15,810 bases of DNA from an uncultured bacterium (GTDB lineage Bacteria > Bacteroidota > Ignavibacteria > Kapaibacteriales > UBA4661), in NCBI GenBank assembly GCA_937899715.1, contig CALCNX010000027.1, positions 1-15,810 on the forward strand. Direction: 5' to 3'. Made by a program: the position numbers and the translations under genes. The number at the start of each line of letters is the position of its first letter. Position 1 is the stretch's first letter. This document shows positions 13,852 to 15,810 of this stretch, piece after piece. Under the pieces are notes generated by a model. That model saw only the letters and a program-made list of their open reading frames with translations, made no database searches and had not been told where the DNA came from.

Positions 13852-14607
13852 CTACATTGTCGGTACTGCGAATCGGGTTGCTGCGGATGTGCTGTGTGCC
13901 GGAATCCGCACTATTACTACCGCCAACGCCACTATCCACATTGTCCAAACAGTATTGGCAATGATATTCAGCACCGCAAACACCCCCGCCGTACTACCGC
14001 CAAAATGCTCGCCTGCGCTGACAATGACCAGTGCACCTGTTGTGTAGCCAATCCATGCCAACGCACTCGAAAACCGCCTAGATGCTATGCCTGCAACGCC
14101 TACTTGCCATGCCAGCACCAACGTCCACACACCCATCGCAATAAAACCCAGATGCTCGCCAACGGTCATGCCAAGATAGCGATTGAGCGTGTCGTACATG
14201 AGCGCGATGCTTTGTTTGCTGGCTTCGGTGGCATTCGGCGCGAAATATGCTTTTGCCAGCATGGGAACAGTGAAAATCCAGCGCGAAAAGCCGAGTGCTT
14301 GAAACACTGCCGTTGCGGTGCCAAGCGCAAGAAGCGCGGAGTTTCCTTTGGAAGCCGCTTCATTACTTGCAAAGAAACGCACGAGAACGAGCGTGAGGGG
14401 AATCGCAAACAGCCCAGAAAGCAGAAACACGTAATACGTTGGAACGATGACCGATTCATGCTGCACGAACAGACGAAGAGCATAATCGGCTGGCTGGCGC
14501 AGAATGTCAGGAAATTCAAAGACTGATTGCAAAATGGTAAAGGGAACCGTTACCAGAATTGCCTCCAAAACAAGTAATAATGCGAGTGTACGAGATAGTG
14601 TACGCAT
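13852..14607 (-). CDS. DUF4386-like integral membrane protein (second copy)
   Basis: A 251-residue hydrophobic protein with about six to seven membrane segments, starting with LALLLVLEAILVTVPFTIL. The middle has FSRWIFTVPMLAKAYFAP and then IALMYDTLNRYLGMTVGEHLGFIAMGVWTLVLAW. The Y-x-x-L-N-R-Y-x-G-x-x-x-G-E-H-L-G stretch fits a DUF4386 subgroup, and it resembles the copy at 6708 only in general layout. Function unknown. It lies 42 bases after the beta-barrel protein gene on the same strand and has a Shine-Dalgarno-like GGAG six bases before its ATG (14614-14617), so the two probably form an operon. Assignment to DUF4386 is from motif memory. Confidence 0.65.
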   Translation of the reverse strand: MRTLSRTLALLLVLEAILVTVPFTILQSVFEFPDILRQPADYALRLFVQHESVIVPTYYVFLLSGLFAIPLTLVLVRFFASNEAASKGNSALLALGTATAVFQALGFSRWIFTVPMLAKAYFAPNATEASKQSIALMYDTLNRYLGMTVGEHLGFIAMGVWTLVLAWQVGVAGIASRRFSSALAWIGYTTGALVIVSAGEHFGGSTAGVFAVLNIIANTVWTMWIVALAVVIVRIPAHSTSAATRFAVPTM

Positions 14608-14613
14608 GACTGT

Positions 14614-14617
14614 CTCC
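14614..14617 (-). promoter_or_regulatory. Ribosome binding site of the second DUF4386-like gene
   Basis: GGAG, six bases upstream of the ATG at 14607 on the minus strand. It is one of the few well-spaced Shine-Dalgarno sequences here and supports the chosen start. Confidence 0.4.
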
Positions 14618-14649
14618 AGTAGAAAATGATAAAAAAAGTAAAGAATGGT

Positions 14650-15324
14650 TCAAAATGAAATCAGCACGTTCAGCCCAATTTGTCCGCTTTGAAAAAGCTG
14701 ACCCTCACCAACACCAGTAATTGTGCCATTGCGCGAAGATGTCTCGAACTCTGCTTCAATGCTTATTCCCACCAAACCAACAGGGAATGTCCATCCCAAG
14801 CCGCCCGTGAAGGTGCTGCCAACGGCGAATTGGTGCAGATATTCTTCTTTTGCGGGCGAGTTGTCCCGCTTGGCAGTGAGCTGCCCGAAACCCCATGAGC
14901 CACGCAGATACAAGCCGTCGTTGTACTTTTGCGTAAGCACATACCATTTTCCGCAAAATCCAGCATTGTAGTAGTTGAAAAAATACCGCTCACTTTGCGC
15001 TCCATTTGAGGGCGAAGCAGCGAATACTTTTGCTCTTGCACCCAGCCCCAAGCCGCTCCACGACTCCGGTGCAATGATGAACCCCAGAACCGTATTAAAA
15101 CCTGAGTTTGGCGTGAAATCGCCGGCACGAATGGACTGCGCAAGTTTGGTGCGAATATCCCCGAAGAACAAGGTTTGACCGCCTCCGAAACCAAATTCAC
15201 CGTAAACGGGAAGCCGCTCAGAAGGGCGTTTTACTTCTTGTGCTGATGACATTTGCGCTGATGCAGCAAAAAGCTGTGCAAGCCAGAAGGCGCAAAAAAG
15301 AAGGATTTGCAGAAGGGTACGCAT
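14650..15324 (-). CDS. Predicted outer membrane beta-barrel protein, function unknown
   Basis: A 224-residue exported protein. Residues 1-24 are a signal peptide (MRTLLQILLFCAFWLAQLFA, with ASAQ as cleavage site). The rest alternates short amphipathic strands with turns rich in Gly, Asn and aromatic residues, such as YGEFGFGGGQTLFFGD, GLGLGARAKVFAAS, YLRGSWGFGQL and GQIGLNVLISF. The chain ends in Phe, as is usual for outer membrane barrels. No enzymatic motif is seen and no specific family is recognised. I chose ATG 15324 because it begins the signal peptide; the upstream open frame to 15435 has no such character. It is the first gene of a probable two-gene operon with the DUF4386-like protein. 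Confidence 0.7.
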   Translation of the reverse strand: MRTLLQILLFCAFWLAQLFAASAQMSSAQEVKRPSERLPVYGEFGFGGGQTLFFGDIRTKLAQSIRAGDFTPNSGFNTVLGFIIAPESWSGLGLGARAKVFAASPSNGAQSERYFFNYYNAGFCGKWYVLTQKYNDGLYLRGSWGFGQLTAKRDNSPAKEEYLHQFAVGSTFTGGLGWTFPVGLVGISIEAEFETSSRNGTITGVGEGQLFQSGQIGLNVLISF

Positions 15325-15346
15325 GATGATTTCCAAAAAAATTGAA

Positions 15347-15377
15347 CAAAGTAGCTGGACAAGTTTTATGGTACAAA
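15347..15377 (-). promoter_or_regulatory. Candidate promoter of the outer membrane protein operon
   Basis: On the minus strand TTTG (15374-15377) and TACTTTG (15347-15353) are spaced so that the two TTTG cores are 23 bases apart, as expected for TTTG-N19-TAnnTTTG. The -7 box is one base short between TA and TTTG. It lies about 23 bases before the ATG at 15324. Confidence 0.3.
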
Positions 15378-15386
15378 AATGCGTAT

Positions 15387-15415
15387 AGCCCAAGTTCTGT
15401 GCATGAACTTGGGTT
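15387..15415. terminator. Hairpin between the outer membrane protein gene and the GC-rich Crp/Fnr gene
   Basis: AGCCCAAGTTC (15387-15397) pairs with GAACTTGGGTT (15405-15415), 10 of 11 positions with one possible G-U, around a 7-base loop. On the minus strand a T-run follows after 9 bases, so it may end transcription of the partial Crp/Fnr gene. Confidence 0.5.
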
Positions 15416-15441
15416 AATAAATTGGCAGAGGGCAAAAAAAC

Positions 15442-15810
15442 TTACTCTTCCGAAAGCCGTTTGCGGATGCGGCTCAGGCTGATGGGGGTGATGCCGAGGT
15501 AGGCGGCGATCTGGTGATCGGGCACCCTGGCCTCCAGCGCGGGAAAACTGCGCAGAAAGTGCTGATAGCGGGCCTGCGGACTCTCGGTCAGCAGCAGCAG
15601 CTCCTTCTCCTCCTTGATGCGCAGTTGCACTTCAAGGAGATGGTGATACCAGGCGGGCCAGCAAGGGAGTCGGCGCAGATCCGCCAGCGGAAGAAGTTGC
15701 AGCCGGCAAGGCTCCAGCGCCTCCACGCTGTAGCGGGCGGGCTCACCACTGAGCAGGTGGTGGAAGTCGATAAACTCGTCCCCCTCCCAATAGAACTCCT
15801 TGATGTACTC
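15442..15810 (-). CDS. Crp/Fnr family transcriptional regulator (copy 4, 5' truncated, GC-rich)
   Basis: The frame is open from the window edge (15810) to the TAA at 15442-15444, giving the last 122 residues of a regulator. Visible are the end of the beta-roll (WEGDEFIDFHHLLSGEPARYSVEALEPCRLQLL) and the helix-turn-helix HQIAAYLGITPISLSRIRKRL close to the C-terminus. It clearly belongs to the same short Crp/Fnr subfamily as the other three. Its base composition differs sharply: hand counts of three 60-base lines give 62-70% GC, against 38-48% in two lines from the neighbouring operon, and it uses CTG, CAG and GCC-type codons heavily. This suggests recent transfer from a GC-rich bacterium or an assembly junction. 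Confidence 0.88.
   Translation of the reverse strand, partial: EYIKEFYWEGDEFIDFHHLLSGEPARYSVEALEPCRLQLLPLADLRRLPCWPAWYHHLLEVQLRIKEEKELLLLTESPQARYQHFLRSFPALEARVPDHQIAAYLGITPISLSRIRKRLSEE

Noticed and set aside
13825..14526. A 233-codon Cys-rich plus-strand open frame that looks like a zinc-binding protein
   Set aside because: It is the complement of the DUF4386-like gene. Cys, Arg and His richness comes from reading Ala/Ser/membrane-helix codons on the other strand.

Overview
The window looks like an ordinary chromosomal stretch, with some accessory character, from a Bacteroidota/Chlorobiota-type bacterium (FCB group). The best evidence is the C-terminal type IX secretion (Por) sorting domain on the first, truncated gene. 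Supporting this are short Crp/Fnr regulators typical of Bacteroidota, weak or absent Shine-Dalgarno sequences, and several exact matches to the Bacteroidota -7 promoter box TAnnTTTG, almost all correctly oriented in gene-upstream gaps. Base composition is moderate (roughly 40-50% GC by eye). The last ~370 bases are an exception: hand-counted lines there reach 62-70% GC.

Layout: 1-569 is the 3' end of a secreted beta-propeller-like T9SS cargo gene (+). 761-2531 holds a Crp/Fnr regulator, a darcynin-like protein and a DltE-like short-chain dehydrogenase (+, the last two overlapping by 11 bp), closed by a clear terminator. 2614-5646 is a large exported M16 zinc metalloprotease with its own terminator. 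5765-6616 is a two-domain sulfurtransferase of the mercaptopyruvate type. 6708-7433 is a DUF4386 membrane protein, convergent with a minus-strand pair at 7443-8670 (DUF998 membrane protein, then a Crp/Fnr regulator, overlapping by 11 bp). 8816-10754 encodes a LytS/LytTR two-component system (minus strand, kinase then regulator, overlapping by 20 bp). 11105-12118 is an extended-SDR NAD(P)-dependent reductase/epimerase. 12211-12357 is a palindromic intergenic repeat element with inverted ends. 12402-12977 is a third Crp/Fnr regulator (-), divergent from a Uma2-family nuclease gene at 13246-13779 (+). A strong hairpin separates Uma2 from a convergent minus-strand pair (beta-barrel-like outer membrane protein, then a second DUF4386-like protein). 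The window ends in a fourth, 5'-truncated, GC-rich Crp/Fnr regulator (-).

How the parts relate: the recurring theme is small Crp/Fnr one-component regulators, four in under 16 kb, each next to a small membrane protein or oxidoreductase gene. None shows the canonical cAMP-binding cassette, and all end directly after the recognition helix. They probably act as local switches for their neighbours, but no target is proven by the sequence. I see no CRISPR array, transposase, phage gene, rRNA or tRNA, and no clear defence system apart from the lone Uma2 nuclease-fold gene. The points most worth a second look are the abrupt GC change at about 15,440, the regulator cluster, the palindromic element, and the repeated hairpin and inverted-repeat motifs around the Uma2 gene.
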